Shown one piece after another: positions 25,990 through 38,051 of a stretch of DNA of 64,000 nucleotides; the first letter of the stretch is position 1, and the number at the start of each line of letters is the position of its first letter. A program made the position numbers and the translations under genes. Source of the stretch: Sinorhizobium americanum. Its GTDB lineage: Bacteria > Pseudomonadota > Alphaproteobacteria > Rhizobiales > Rhizobiaceae. The stretch covers positions 35,543 to 99,542 of the forward strand of contig NZ_LNQC01000073.1 of NCBI RefSeq assembly GCF_001651855.1, given 5' to 3'. The notes under the pieces were generated by a model. The model did not search any database, was not told where the DNA came from, and saw only the letters and a program-made list of their open reading frames with translations.

Positions 25990-26650
25990 GGTTGGGGCAG
26001 TCCCGTGACCTCGCGAGTTTAAACGTCCGCGGTTCGGCAGCGCCCCAAAGAGAAGACCGCTCTATGGCGGCCGCTGGAAAATCACCCATTCAAAAATATA
26101 CGATTTGAGAAACCCGATCGGACATCACGCGGCGATTTTCTCTGCAATCGGCGTAATTTCCGCCCTCGCAGTCTGGTCAAGGCTGATAAGTGCGTCAATC
26201 GCGGCGTCGATGAGCGACGGTCCACGTCTTCTCCGCATAGGTTGGTGCCTGCCCCTTGATAGTTGCAAGCGGAGCTGCGGTGGAGCGGTGATCCTTAAGC
26301 GTTGGACTTCTCACGGGTGCGGGGCGCGCTCCGCCGCCTCCGCCATTTCCGCCGTCGTCTCCAAGGCCGCCCGTCGTCGCCGAGCACTTCCCTGGCCTGC
26401 CGGCCGTCGATGCGCGTGATGTCTGCAGCAGCTCGTGCTCGGTGATGCCGCTGTCCGGCGGCACGTAAGCTTTGACTTGAATAAAAAGAGATAGCGGTGG
26501 CGGTAGGTCACTTGCGCAAACCGCAACTTCGCAGAAGGCCCGTTGGAGTCAATATCCGATTGTAGACAGAGATCGGTCCTTTTATTGAGCGTCGCGTCAT
26601 GGATCCGGATCTTTGCGTCACCGTATCCAAGGCGATGGGCGAAATGGTGG
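25990..26650. other. Region with no confident gene
   Basis: A short minus-strand tail at 26125-26238 (SLIDAAIDALISLDQTARAE) looks like the end of a broken gene, possibly phage-derived. Nothing else is recognised. Confidence 0.4.
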
Positions 26651-27358
26651 CTAGAGCAGTCCACGTGAGGGTCGGAAACCATATGCTGTAGCGCTGCTGC
26701 GAATTGAGAACAGCCTGTAAGCTAAGTCGATGTTGGAGCCCGGCCCCCACTTCACAATCACCGATCTGAGATCATTCGCAGCCACTATGCACTCGAGAAG
26801 GTCATCGCGGGCATTGATGCCGAATCCTAAAAGGATTTTTCCTCCTTCCGCAAGAAATGCTTGGGCCTCCGACAGAAATCTCTCAAGCTGGCCGTAGCCG
26901 GGATCAAATGCTCCGCGCTCAATGTCATCGCCGAATTCGAATTTTGCTGGAACGAGATTCCAGGGGTAGTTCCAAAAAATAATGTCGAACTTCTTTCCAG
27001 GAGGAATATTACTGAAGATATCACTTTCGATTACGTCGACATTTTCAATATTGTTTTTTGCGGCGTTTTCCAACGTGTTCGCGACAGCCCGCGGATTGAT
27101 ATCGCAGGCTAGCAACGACAGCGCTCCGGTCTTTGCCAAAAGGAGACCCGGGAGACCGAAACCGCAGCCGATCTCCAAGATCCGCTTTCGCGCAAATGGA
27201 GGGAAGTTCTCGCTAAACCAACGCCAACTTTGGAAATCTTCGGGAGGAAAAACGCCTTCTCGCACGATCAGATCGAGCCCGAACTCCCGTATCTGCCGCG
27301 GAAAAGTTCTCTGTTGACTAGTCCTGAGTGTTGCCCGGATTTTATCGACTTCGCCCAA
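26651..27358 (-). CDS. Class I SAM-dependent methyltransferase (235 aa)
   Basis: Motif I is ILEIGCGFGLPGLLLAKTGA, followed by ACDINPRAV (acidic loop) and a FWNYPW motif in the position of the N/D-PPY catalytic tetrad of N5-glutamine and amino-methyltransferases. The substrate is unknown. The displayed start is TTG; the true start may be a little further in. No operon partner is evident. Confidence 0.75.
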   Translation of the reverse strand: MGEVDKIRATLRTSQQRTFPRQIREFGLDLIVREGVFPPEDFQSWRWFSENFPPFARKRILEIGCGFGLPGLLLAKTGALSLLACDINPRAVANTLENAAKNNIENVDVIESDIFSNIPPGKKFDIIFWNYPWNLVPAKFEFGDDIERGAFDPGYGQLERFLSEAQAFLAEGGKILLGFGINARDDLLECIVAANDLRSVIVKWGPGSNIDLAYRLFSIRSSATAYGFRPSRGLL

Positions 27359-27543
27359 ATGTGCCCTCCGAGATGGGGACGCGCTAGCGCTGCTGGCCGC
27401 TCAACTGTTTTATGCCCAAGCGGCAGCTTTCTCAGGCCTTGAGGCAAATATGCGGGTTAATCCAGCCGAACGTTTGCGGCATGTCGACTTCCACAGACAA
27501 GCCGGCGTTGAATGCTGCCCGGCGCGACAAGTGCAGCTATTTG

Positions 27544-27586
27544 GCCCCGTCGAGAGTCGCTGGAATACCAACGGCCCCGACGGGGC
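27544..27586 (-). terminator. Possible groEL transcript end
   Basis: GCCCCGTCG and CGACGGGGC can pair across a 25-nt loop about 50 bp after the groEL stop. There is no T-run, so it is weak. The 277-bp gap holds no gene. Confidence 0.3.
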
Positions 27587-27635
27587 GAACCACCTTTCTC
27601 GGCTAGCCGAAGCTGCGGAACGCGGTCAGGGGGGA

Positions 27636-29617
<1,982 letters not shown>

Positions 29618-29745
29618 GCCTTCCTCCTGGATAAAATCAATCGGTGATGCTCTTCGCCAGACGAATGCACTGCGGACGGGCAAGGCCGTTCCGGCTACTG
29701 GCAGCGGTTGATTCTGGTTCAGTTGAAAACTGAATTCAAGAGTTT

Positions 29746-29772
29746 TTAGCACTCTTTGGTCGAGAGTGCTAA
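29746..29772. promoter_or_regulatory. CIRCE operator
   Basis: TTAGCACTC-N9-GAGTGCTAA is a perfect CIRCE element 129 bp upstream of groES, the binding site of the heat-shock repressor HrcA. Between 29773 and 30017 nothing is seen. Confidence 0.95.
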
Positions 29773-30017
29773 AGTGCCGCAGCAAACCGATGGAGCTTTG
29801 GCTCACACCGACCTCGAAAGGCCAACGAGCTCTGGCTCGGTTGAGACGGCGGCTTAACCAAGTGGGCTGGCCCCGCGCTTGGGTAGAAGACCGACTTGCG
29901 GCGAGGAAGCGATGTCGAGGGGATTTTCAACAGAGAGGGCGGCAACACCGCCTTTATGGAAAGCTGGCGATTAGGAGGCGCACTTGTCGGGAGCAGCGCC
30001 TCATCGCGCGGCGGGTG

Positions 30018-30977
30018 TTATTGAACAACGCGATTAAAGCCGGGATCCTCCAGAGGTTCCTGGGCACGCGGCGAGACCATACGAGACGCCTCCTCTACGA
30101 GCATCTCGCGCAGCCAACGACTTGCCGGATCACTGTCGTGAAGGGCGGGCCACTGGATCGCTTCGATAAACGGGGGAAGTGGCAGCGGAAGCTCGACGAT
30201 CTGCAGGGGTATTGTTTTTGAGAAATGCTGCGCCAGCCGTAGAGGAATGGTTCCTATACGCTCGGTGCCCAACAGCATTGGCGGGATCATGCTGAAGCCC
30301 TGTACTGCGACCTCGATACGTTTCTTGAAACCATGCTCGAGCAGATACCATTCCTCGAACGAGGGCTTCCGCGTATTTCCGAACTTCACCGCAACGTGGC
30401 CCATCGACATGTATCTCTCGAATGTAAGCGGCTCCGACAGCTGCTCGTTCGTTCGGCAGCCGACGCACACAAATATATCCTCGAACAGCGCAGCGTGAGG
30501 ATGCAACGACATGCGCGCTTCCGGCATAATCAGAAAATCGATTTCGCCTCGCCGCAGAAGCTCCTCGAAGTCGTCGGCAATCGGCAGACAATCGAAGCTG
30601 ACGCCAGGAGCTTCCCGCGCCGCACGCTCCACGATCTTTTCGAAAAACACGAGCGTGACGTAATCGGAGAGCACGATTTTAAAGCGGCGATCCGAGTGGG
30701 CTGGTTTGAACGCCTCCCAGGAAACAATGGAGTGCTGGATCTGCAGCAGAGCCTCGCGCACCGCCGGGGCGAGCCCTTCCGCCCGCGGCGTCGGGATAAA
30801 TTCGCGCCCCGCCATTGTGAACAGCTCATCACGAAAATAGCTGCGCAGCCGGCCAACGGCCGCGCTCATTGCCGACTGGCTGAGATTGATGCGACGCGCC
30901 GCCGCCGTAAGGTTACGCTCGCTCATCAAAGCGTCGAGCGCGACGAGGAGATTTAGATCAAGGCCCTTGAACCGCAT
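30018..30977 (-). CDS. nodD: NodD-family LysR regulator, copy B (319 aa)
   Basis: The start [20 protein letters not shown] and the [23 protein letters not shown] are NodD-type. The effector domain keeps [15 protein letters not shown] and [19 protein letters not shown]. It is closer to copy A in the DNA-binding half ([22 protein letters not shown]) than to copy C. Differences in the ligand-binding half suggest different flavonoid responses; that is inference. A NodD half-site lies at 30987. Confidence 0.93.
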   Translation of the reverse strand: MRFKGLDLNLLVALDALMSERNLTAAARRINLSQSAMSAAVGRLRSYFRDELFTMAGREFIPTPRAEGLAPAVREALLQIQHSIVSWEAFKPAHSDRRFKIVLSDYVTLVFFEKIVERAAREAPGVSFDCLPIADDFEELLRRGEIDFLIMPEARMSLHPHAALFEDIFVCVGCRTNEQLSEPLTFERYMSMGHVAVKFGNTRKPSFEEWYLLEHGFKKRIEVAVQGFSMIPPMLLGTERIGTIPLRLAQHFSKTIPLQIVELPLPLPPFIEAIQWPALHDSDPASRWLREMLVEEASRMVSPRAQEPLEDPGFNRVVQ

Positions 30978-30986
30978 GCGTCATCT

Positions 30987-31050
30987 ATCCAAAACGTGGA
31001 TGGTTGCCACCCCGAAACCGCCAGCATTCTTAATTAGTAATACAAATTGT
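30987..31050 (+). promoter_or_regulatory. Nod-box-like element upstream of nodD copy B
   Basis: ATCCAAAACGTGGATG contains ATC-N9-GAT. The right part of a nod box is lacking, but TTAATTAGTAATACAAATTG matches the sequence upstream of nodD copy A, showing the two nodD promoter regions share ancestry. Confidence 0.55.
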
Positions 31051-31200
31051 TCGAAATCAAGGCGGACGCCGCCACATTTATGCAGGATCGCCCGAGGCGG
31101 TCGGTAACCCTTTGAATGGCCGCTGCCATTCAGCCGCGGGGCAACCACCGGGAGACAGCACGTTGGCTGGAAGTTGCTTGAAACTGCGCCAGCTCTGACC

Positions 31201-32292
31201 TTATCGCCCATCATGTTGAGCGGAGCCGGACCCGACCTTCGCCGAGCGGTGGCGCGTGGCCGAGCTGATCGCCGGGATGATCCTGTCTCCCCAAAGTTCA
31301 ATTTGCCTCAGCGTCGTCTTCTGGTCGAACTCGCCCAATTGGGTCTGAATGGCAATTTGCGTCGGCTTCAGCACGCCAATTTCTTCAAGCAGGCGGTCGA
31401 TCACCCGATTCACATTGCCGATCGGCAGGTTCTCGCGCATGCTCTCGAACGACAGGTCCTGTTTCGTCGGGACTTCCTCAAGCATATAACCGTCCTCGCT
31501 CTGCTGCCGGCGCTGTTGCAACGCTTCAGATAGCCGCCGCTGAAAGCGGGCGTTGTCGAGATAGCTGTTGATCTCCGCCTCGTGGTCGCTGGCATAGCAG
31601 CAGCGCAGCAGTGATATCTTGGCTTTCGTGACATTTTTTCTCTCGCAGATCGCTGCCTTCTCGATGCTTTCGCGCAGCGTGCGCAAAGCGTCCAAGCCGT
31701 TGTGAAATGCCGTGACGAACAGATTGTGGCCCTCACGATAGGCCCGCCTCATACTGCGCGCGGATCCGGCCGCGATCCAGATCGGCGGGATCGGCTTCTG
31801 GACGGTCCGCAATGAAATCGCCGTCGGAGGTATCTTCTGATACTGGCCGTCGTGTTCGAAAACCTTCTGGCTGAGCCCCTTGAGAAGGATATCCAGGTAC
31901 TCGGAAAAGACGGCAGGCGCCTCGTCGAGATCGACACCGAAGCGCTCGAACTCGAACTGCTGGTATCCGGAGCCGACCCCAAGCTCAAGGCGACCATCCG
32001 ACACGATGTCGGCGAACCCGATCTCGGCAAGCAGGCGCTGCGGCTGATAGAGCGGCAGTACGCAGACGGCGGTACCGAGACGAATCGTGCTCGTCAGGCC
32101 GGCACAATGCGCCACCATCATCAATGGAGAGGGAACGAGACTGTAATTATTGAAGTGGTGCTCGGCAAACCACGCCGTGTTGAAGCCGGCCTGCTCCGAA
32201 AGCACTACCTGTTCGATTGAGTTGCGGATGACCGTGTCGGGGGATTGATGATAGCCCCGTTGGGCGGCAAGCAGAAATGTCGCGAATTCCAT
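31201..32292 (-). CDS. LLM-class flavin-dependent oxidoreductase (363 aa)
   Basis: A bacterial luciferase-like TIM barrel: FATFLLAAQRGY, FNTAWFAEHHFNNYSLVPSP, TSTIRLGTAVCVLPLYQP and GRLELGVGSGYQQFEFERFG. Such enzymes use reduced flavin and oxygen. AAGGA precedes the ATG. It is the last gene of a minus-strand series with SDR, SnoaL, ferredoxin and P450 genes. From memory an LLM gene (y4vJ) lies in a similar group on pNGR234a. The substrate is unknown. Confidence 0.88.
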   Translation of the reverse strand: MEFATFLLAAQRGYHQSPDTVIRNSIEQVVLSEQAGFNTAWFAEHHFNNYSLVPSPLMMVAHCAGLTSTIRLGTAVCVLPLYQPQRLLAEIGFADIVSDGRLELGVGSGYQQFEFERFGVDLDEAPAVFSEYLDILLKGLSQKVFEHDGQYQKIPPTAISLRTVQKPIPPIWIAAGSARSMRRAYREGHNLFVTAFHNGLDALRTLRESIEKAAICERKNVTKAKISLLRCCYASDHEAEINSYLDNARFQRRLSEALQQRRQQSEDGYMLEEVPTKQDLSFESMRENLPIGNVNRVIDRLLEEIGVLKPTQIAIQTQLGEFDQKTTLRQIELWGDRIIPAISSATRHRSAKVGSGSAQHDGR

Positions 32293-32456
32293 AGCAAATC
32301 CTTCGGTACGGGAGGGTTCTCGATCCGGCTGATCGACGGCGTCGCGACTTGATGTTCATGGAGGACGTTTGCGAACTCGACGGTCGACGATTCGCTCGCC
32401 ATTCGAAGGTCGTGCCACGAAAGCTGGAATCATTGCAGCGTGCCGTCGCTCACCCA

Positions 32457-34073
32457 CTAAGGCATGATCGACAACCATTTGGCGGCCGCCACCGGGTATT
32501 CTTCGTTGACTCCACTTTCAAATCCAGCTTCATGAAAGGACGTGCAGCCGCCGTCCACGCATAAGGTCGACCCGTTGACGTATGAGGCTTCAGGCGAAGC
32601 CAGGAAGAACGCTGCTTCGGCGACGTCTTCAGGTTCTCCCGTCTTGATCGGGATGCGCCGGCTCACCGCTTCCGGGGCGACGCTGCCGACCTCTGCCAAC
32701 CCGGAGCCTCCGGAAGCGCGTATGTAGCCGGGAGCGATGGTGGCCGTCCGAATACCGACTGGCCCTAGTTCGGCCGCCAGACATCGTGTCAGGATCTCGA
32801 TCCCTGCCATGGAGGCTTCATAGGCGTGACGCTGTGGGAGGGGCAGAAAGTTGACCATCGATCCAACGTTGAGGATTACGCTTCCGGGGCGCATCATCTT
32901 GATCGCCTCACGCGCGCAGGTGAACACGCCGGTGAGATTGACATCCAGGACACGCTGGACCTGTTCTGTTGGTTTTTGGCTCACCGCAACAGAAGGCTCG
33001 TTCGCAGCGCTACCGTTAATGAGTACGTCTAGCTTGCCGAAGCGCCCTCGTACCTCGTCGAAAAGCGCCACCACGTCGCTCTCGACGGCAGGGTCCACAG
33101 GTTTCGCCATGTGCTTGCCACCGAGAGCGCCCGCAAGCTTTGCCGCCGCAGCGCCGTCTCTATCGGCAATTACGAGGGTATCACCGTTTGCGGCAAAGCT
33201 TCGAACAATGGCCGCGCCTATACCGTTCGCTCCGCTCGTGACAAGCACGATTCGCTCCCCGCTGTAATCGGCTGGACGGGAGAGTTCGGCTTCTGGTGTT
33301 CCATACACCGGTGGGTGCGCGTCGCCCGGCTGGTTGAAAGACATCCAACCACCATCAACCGTCAGAACCGACCCGTTGACGTGGGCCGCCCGTGGGCTAG
33401 CCATAAAACGCACAACCCCGGCGATCTCGTCCGGACGCGCCATGCGCCCCATCGGTACGCGTCGGCGAATAGCAGCGAGATCCGCCTTGCCGGCACGTTC
33501 CAGTTGGCTCACCATCGGCGTCCGCACATAGCCGGGCGCTACTGCCGTCACGCGGATGCCGCGCGGCGCCAACTCGCATGCCAATGTTTTCGTGATCGAG
33601 ATCAGGCCTGCCTTCGAGGCGGCGTAGGCGTTACGCCGGGGATTGCCGAGCACGCCCGCCAGAGAGGCGACGTTGATGATGACACCGCCCGGATGCATAC
33701 GCCGTGCGGCTTCTCCGGCCATGGCAAAGGGACCGATCAGGTTTACTCCCAAGGCACGTCGGAAAACGTCGACACCGGTGTCAATGGTCGAAGCCATTGA
33801 CGGCCCGACACCCGCGTTATTGATGAGCACGCCGATCTGCGCGAACCGTGCCTCGACGCGATCATAAAGCGCAAGAGTATCATCCTCTCGCGAGACATCG
33901 AACTCAAGGCCGAGATGTCCGGCGCCGAGACCGCGGACCAATTCGAGCACGCCGCTGCCCGGGAGGTCTACAGCGACGACCGTGTCTCCATGCTCTGCAA
34001 AAGCATCGACCAAGGCACGGCCAATTCCGCCTGCAGCGCCTGTAATGATGATGACGCGTTCTGCTTGCTTCAT
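32457..34073 (-). CDS. Tandem short-chain dehydrogenase/reductase (538 aa, two SDR domains)
   Basis: Domain 1 (residues about 5-255) has TGAAGGIGRA and an intact active site with NVAS and YAASK. Domain 2 (about 272-520) has TSGANGIGAA and NVGS, but its active-site motif reads YEASM, with Met in place of the catalytic Lys (codon at 32810-32808). The second domain is therefore probably non-catalytic. From memory a double SDR (y4vI) occurs beside an LLM gene on pNGR234a. The substrate is unknown. Confidence 0.88.
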   Translation of the reverse strand: MKQAERVIIITGAAGGIGRALVDAFAEHGDTVVAVDLPGSGVLELVRGLGAGHLGLEFDVSREDDTLALYDRVEARFAQIGVLINNAGVGPSMASTIDTGVDVFRRALGVNLIGPFAMAGEAARRMHPGGVIINVASLAGVLGNPRRNAYAASKAGLISITKTLACELAPRGIRVTAVAPGYVRTPMVSQLERAGKADLAAIRRRVPMGRMARPDEIAGVVRFMASPRAAHVNGSVLTVDGGWMSFNQPGDAHPPVYGTPEAELSRPADYSGERIVLVTSGANGIGAAIVRSFAANGDTLVIADRDGAAAAKLAGALGGKHMAKPVDPAVESDVVALFDEVRGRFGKLDVLINGSAANEPSVAVSQKPTEQVQRVLDVNLTGVFTCAREAIKMMRPGSVILNVGSMVNFLPLPQRHAYEASMAGIEILTRCLAAELGPVGIRTATIAPGYIRASGGSGLAEVGSVAPEAVSRRIPIKTGEPEDVAEAAFFLASPEASYVNGSTLCVDGGCTSFHEAGFESGVNEEYPVAAAKWLSIMP

Positions 34074-34195
34074 GAAGATAATTTCTCCTGACCAGCGTTA
34101 GCGTTTTGGAGGCGAAGGGGCCCGTCGCGTACGGCGGCAAGTTATGGTGACGCAGTCTAGGCCCCGACAGATGTGGTGCATTCCAACGAACCGCC

Positions 34196-34741
34196 TCATT
34201 TTCGTACTCGTGAAGGAATGCGGCGTTTGCCAAGCGCGTAGATCGGGTCATCCGGATGCGATGTTCCGATCGGCTGCCTGAGACCGAACCGCTCAATCTC
34301 TGACATCGCCTGAGGTGTCTGCTCCTCGAGCCAATCGTAGACCACCGTGCGCTCGGCAATTCTCCACTCCCCTTCCCGCTTCTGAAAAAGGTCGCAATAG
34401 CGACCACATAGGAGAACCTGGCGTATTGTCCTGCCGCCGTCCGGCCCGCGTTGGAGCGCAGTGAAGTAGCTTTCGACGGCGGCTTCAGTCGGGCTGATAA
34501 ACTCGATTAGAATGTTCGTGATCTGATGGATGTTGCGCGGTTCGGTCTTGAAGACACCCAGCGCGAACTCAATGAAACCCTCAGCCGAACCGGCATACGC
34601 CCCGTGATTGTCATGCGCGTCGGGCCAGTAGGAGCTACGCAGCGCCGCCTCGTCCGCCCGGTCTATCCCGCGGCAGTACCGATAGAGACAGTCGCGGATC
34701 GCTTCGCGGTCGTGTAATTCGACAATTTTCTTGTGGTCCAT
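34196..34741 (-). CDS. SnoaL-like (NTF2-fold) protein (181 aa)
   Basis: The N-terminal [22 protein letters not shown] and the later [13 protein letters not shown] and [25 protein letters not shown] match SnoaL_4 proteins, whose cone-shaped fold often forms the pocket of small hydroxylases, isomerases or dehydratases. Its position between the ferredoxin and SDR genes suggests a role in the same oxidative pathway. Confidence 0.8.
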   Translation of the reverse strand: MDHKKIVELHDREAIRDCLYRYCRGIDRADEAALRSSYWPDAHDNHGAYAGSAEGFIEFALGVFKTEPRNIHQITNILIEFISPTEAAVESYFTALQRGPDGGRTIRQVLLCGRYCDLFQKREGEWRIAERTVVYDWLEEQTPQAMSEIERFGLRQPIGTSHPDDPIYALGKRRIPSRVRK

Positions 34742-34954
34742 GGCCTTGTCGCAAGTCTTGAGTTGGAAGAGGCGTGTCCGCGCATCCCGTTATGCAGGTG
34801 CAGTTTTCGGTGTTATTCGCCGGTCAGCAGCCGCACGGCGCGCCTGCCTGCCCGCTTGCGCGTCGACTGAAACAGCTCAGTGCCTTAGATTTTCGCGGAG
34901 CTTGGACAAACCCGTTGCTTGGGCAGAGGCAATCCTGGTCTCCGCGGCTGCCTT

Positions 34955-35203
34955 CTATTTGACCCCTCCACAGGCTTGATTGAACAATAGCCGGGTGAGC
35001 AAGGCATCGGCTGTGGCATCGATTTCCAGCGCACGCTCGGGGCAGGATCGAGCGCCTCGAGAGGCGAGGAGTTCGTCCCTCTCCGCTACCTCGATGTCTC
35101 CAGGTAGGATGTAGCCTTCGTCATCCAGATTGAAGATGTCCGGCGCCTGCGCCCAGCAGCGAGCGTGCCCTTGGCATTTGTTTTTGTGGACGATGATGCG
35201 CAT
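34955..35203 (-). CDS. P450-type ferredoxin (82 aa)
   Basis: The start MRIIVHKNKCQGHARCWAQA and a later CPERAL supply the Cys pattern of small [3Fe-4S] (Fdx III) ferredoxins, which serve bacterial P450 enzymes. It lies 32 bp after the P450 gene, so it is the likely electron donor. The C-terminal extension (TADALLTRLLFNQACGG) is unusual. Confidence 0.88.
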   Translation of the reverse strand: MRIIVHKNKCQGHARCWAQAPDIFNLDDEGYILPGDIEVAERDELLASRGARSCPERALEIDATADALLTRLLFNQACGGVK

Positions 35204-35235
35204 GCGCTACTCCATGTCTTTGACCGCGCCTATGG

Positions 35236-36474
35236 TCAGGACCACTCTAGAATCAGATTCTCGATTCCGAACACATGACCGCCAAAGGTGATGGGTGCCG
35301 TACCTCCCTTGATACGGAAGTCGGGAATGCGGGACAGCCATTCCTCCAGACCGATGACGATCTCCCTCCGGGCAAGGTGCGAACCAAGACAACGATGGGG
35401 GCCATGGGCAAAGGCGGTGTGGCGGTTGTCTTCCCGTGCCAGATCGATCGTATTGGGACAATCGAATTCCTCCGGATCGCGATTGGCAATCATCGTGGCG
35501 CAGGAAATGTAGTCGCCCTTGCGGATGGGCGCGCCATCGAAATCGATGTCTTTCGTTGCCACGCGGATCATCTGTACGGTCGAATAGGCGCGCAGCAATT
35601 CTTCGGAGGCAAGTCCGATCCGATCCGGTTCGCTGCGCAGCAATTGCTGATCTTTAAGATTGCGGGCGAGATGGGCTAGGTCAAATCCTATCGCCGTTGC
35701 TACGGTGTCGAGTCCCGCGACGAACAGAAGGACCCCGATGCCACGGACCTCCTCATCGGTCAGCGGGCGACCGTTGACCTGCGCCCCAACTGCGAAGCTC
35801 ATGAAATCGCCGGCCGGTTCCTTGCGGCGCATGGCTGCAAGTTCGTCGATAAACCCCACGATCGCCAGGGCCGCCGCCGTTCGTTTGACATTCTCTCCGT
35901 GAAGCAGATCCCTTCCCCAGCCGACAAACGTGTCCCGTTCCTTATCCGATAGACCAAGAAAGCCAAGGAAGATACTGACAGCAAAGGGGAACGCGAAATC
36001 CTTCATAACGTCACAGCTTGTGCTCGCCGCCAAGATCCTGTCGATCAGCGTAATCGCGCGCTCACGAATGACCGGCTCCAGAACCATGACCCGCTTAGGC
36101 GAAAACAGCGGGTTCAGCAGCGAGCGAAAGACGCCATGCGCAGGTGGGTCAAGTTCCAGTGGTATCATCGGCCAGTTTTCGCCGAGCGCGGAGGCAAAGA
36201 TGCTGCGATGGCTGGAAAATGTCGCGGTGTCCTGCAGCACTCGACGCTGGTCCTTGGCGCGCGTGATGACCCAGGTTCCCCGGCCATCCCGCGTGTTGTT
36301 GGGAGAGTAAAAGATCGGCGGCGCGTCATGGAGACAAGCGACAGCTGCGTGTGGATCCCCGTTGGGCATGCGTTCCATGCCAGGCGACGTGAACAGACTA
36401 AAGTCCTTCACCATTTCGGGCGGGACATGATCTGGAACCGGCTTGCAGGCCACGTGGTGTCTCCTCAAGGTCAT
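35236..36474 (-). CDS. Cytochrome P450 (CYP127-like, about 412 aa)
   Basis: The haem-binding loop FAHGPHRCLGSHLARREI, the I-helix VAGLDTVATAI and an ELLRAYS helix-K segment establish a bacterial class I P450. From memory it resembles CYP127A1 (y4vG) of pNGR234a. It is the first gene of the minus-strand cluster and probably hydroxylates a small lipid or terpenoid; the substrate is not deducible. The start is MTLRRHH at 36474 or four codons earlier at 36486. Confidence 0.9.
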   Translation of the reverse strand: MTLRRHHVACKPVPDHVPPEMVKDFSLFTSPGMERMPNGDPHAAVACLHDAPPIFYSPNNTRDGRGTWVITRAKDQRRVLQDTATFSSHRSIFASALGENWPMIPLELDPPAHGVFRSLLNPLFSPKRVMVLEPVIRERAITLIDRILAASTSCDVMKDFAFPFAVSIFLGFLGLSDKERDTFVGWGRDLLHGENVKRTAAALAIVGFIDELAAMRRKEPAGDFMSFAVGAQVNGRPLTDEEVRGIGVLLFVAGLDTVATAIGFDLAHLARNLKDQQLLRSEPDRIGLASEELLRAYSTVQMIRVATKDIDFDGAPIRKGDYISCATMIANRDPEEFDCPNTIDLAREDNRHTAFAHGPHRCLGSHLARREIVIGLEEWLSRIPDFRIKGGTAPITFGGHVFGIENLILEWS

Positions 36475-36486
36475 GCACTCATGCAC

Positions 36487-37123
36487 TCGACTTTTCGCCC
36501 GGCGATCATCGATGTTGAATACTGGGGCGGCCCCGTCTTATCCCCCATCTGCTGAACGCTCCCCCGACCCACGCACCAGCGCGGATGAGATCGGTCGCAA
36601 ATCTCAGCAGCAGAGCATCCGGGCCCCTGGTCCAGGAAGACTGAGCTTACGCGCGCTGAAGTTCAGATGTTGATCAATCACCCGTGAGCTCCTTGAGGTA
36701 CTGCGGCCATCCGCCCTGCCAAAGCATCGATGCAAGTTCCGTGCCGTTGCCGCCGCACGACTTATCCACACCAGCTGCATGCCTTGGACAACTATTTTGG
36801 TCCGGTTTCCGACATAGTTGTTCTGCTTCGGACACAAAGGAGCCTTGCGGGTAGACACGCGAGAGAGAACGTTGCGAACGCCGCAATCCAATCGCAAGTA
36901 TGAACCGGCCTAAGCGGGATGAAATGGCTGCCATCACATACTTGAGCACGATTACCTCCACGCGGGAGGCCTGTGCCTGCTGAACCGCCCGAGGTTTCTG
37001 GAGCACCGGATAGGGTTCTCCGGTGACTTTCCTGGGGGAAAGAAAGGGAAAACTCTAACCGAAATCGGTCCAGCTTGAGGCCATGTCAGTTCTAAGTTTT
37101 GGCGAAGCGCACGTGGCGGTTAC
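36487..37123. other. Gap with no recognised gene
   Basis: Short frames occur on the minus strand (36604-37006) but show no family I recognise. The stretch separates the divergent P450 and nodO units. Confidence 0.4.
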
Positions 37124-37170
37124 ATCCGCTATGTCAATGCGTTCTATCCAAACAATCAATTACTCTAACT
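37124..37170 (+). promoter_or_regulatory. nod box upstream of nodO
   Basis: The left part is ATCCGCTATGTCAATG and the right part TATCCAAACAATCAATT, an excellent match to the consensus core. It ends 65 bp before the nodO-like ATG on the same strand, so NodD/flavonoid control is expected. Confidence 0.93.
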
Positions 37171-37235
37171 AGCCGACAAGGCATATGAATGAGTTTAGCG
37201 ACGCGTCGTCGGGCTGTTAGATAAGGTGGATCGCA

Positions 37236-38051
37236 ATGGAAAACACAATTCGAGGCGGCCAGGGTAGCAACAGTCTCTTTGGCAGCGATGGGGATGATGT
37301 AATCCTCGATCCGACGGGAGATGACTGGATCGATGGTGGTACCGGCAGCGACTCTATCTCGGCCGGCGAGGGCAATGACCGGGTCTTCGGCGGCGTGGGC
37401 AATGACCACGTCTTTGGCGACGAGGGCAACGACTACCTCTACGGCGACCTTGGCCGCGGCAAACCGCGCATCCTCGCTGCGACCATCCTCAATGCGGACA
37501 ACGACAAGCTCTATGGCGGCCCCGGCGACGACGTCCTCTTCGCGGGCGACGGTAGAGACTCTCTGACCGGGGGTGCCGGCCAGGACACCTTTGTATTCCA
37601 GTTCCACAACCCGGCCCCTGGAATTGATAAAAACTACGGGCCAAACGCTGACCACACCACCATTGTGGATTTTGACCCAGCGCAGGATACTTTCACCTTC
37701 GATGCAGTAGGTCTTGGCAGCGATGGTATTGAAGCGAATTTCGTGAACCACGCGACGCGTGGCAATCAGGTGGACACTTTCTACAGCGGCCCCGCCGATG
37801 GAGCGAACGGCGAGCACGTCGTAGTGATCACTGATCACAGTTTCGCCGATGGCTCGGCGGCAGCCAGGGAAATCTCCGGCGAGGCTGCAGGCGATATAAT
37901 AGCCTTTTTCAATTATAAGACCATGACGGCGGACCTGGGTTATGTTACCTCCGAGAACCAAGTGGACGACTTCGCGCACCTTGGCAACGTGCAAAGTTTG
38001 CTCCACTTGGCTGGCCTGGGCCTGACCGCGTCGGATTTCATGTTCTTCTGA
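37236..38051 (+). CDS. nodO: NodO-like secreted Ca2+-binding protein (271 aa)
   Basis: About eight RTX nonapeptides with the GGxGxDxux pattern (for example GGVGNDHVFGDEGNDYLYGD and GGAGQDTFVF) fill residues 5-125; the C-terminal half is the unfolded, signal-peptide-free region typical of type I secretion substrates, ending in hydrophobic residues (LTASDFMFF). NodO binds calcium, is exported and forms cation-selective pores in plant membranes, extending host range. The nod box just upstream and the length close to R. leguminosarum NodO (284 aa) support the name. ATAAGGTGG is the ribosome site. Confidence 0.92.
   Translation: MENTIRGGQGSNSLFGSDGDDVILDPTGDDWIDGGTGSDSISAGEGNDRVFGGVGNDHVFGDEGNDYLYGDLGRGKPRILAATILNADNDKLYGGPGDDVLFAGDGRDSLTGGAGQDTFVFQFHNPAPGIDKNYGPNADHTTIVDFDPAQDTFTFDAVGLGSDGIEANFVNHATRGNQVDTFYSGPADGANGEHVVVITDHSFADGSAAAREISGEAAGDIIAFFNYKTMTADLGYVTSENQVDDFAHLGNVQSLLHLAGLGLTASDFMFF

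Noticed and set aside
29618..29806. Upstream extension of groES to 167 residues
   Set aside because: The extension runs through the CIRCE operator; the internal ATG has the ribosome site and the normal GroES start.
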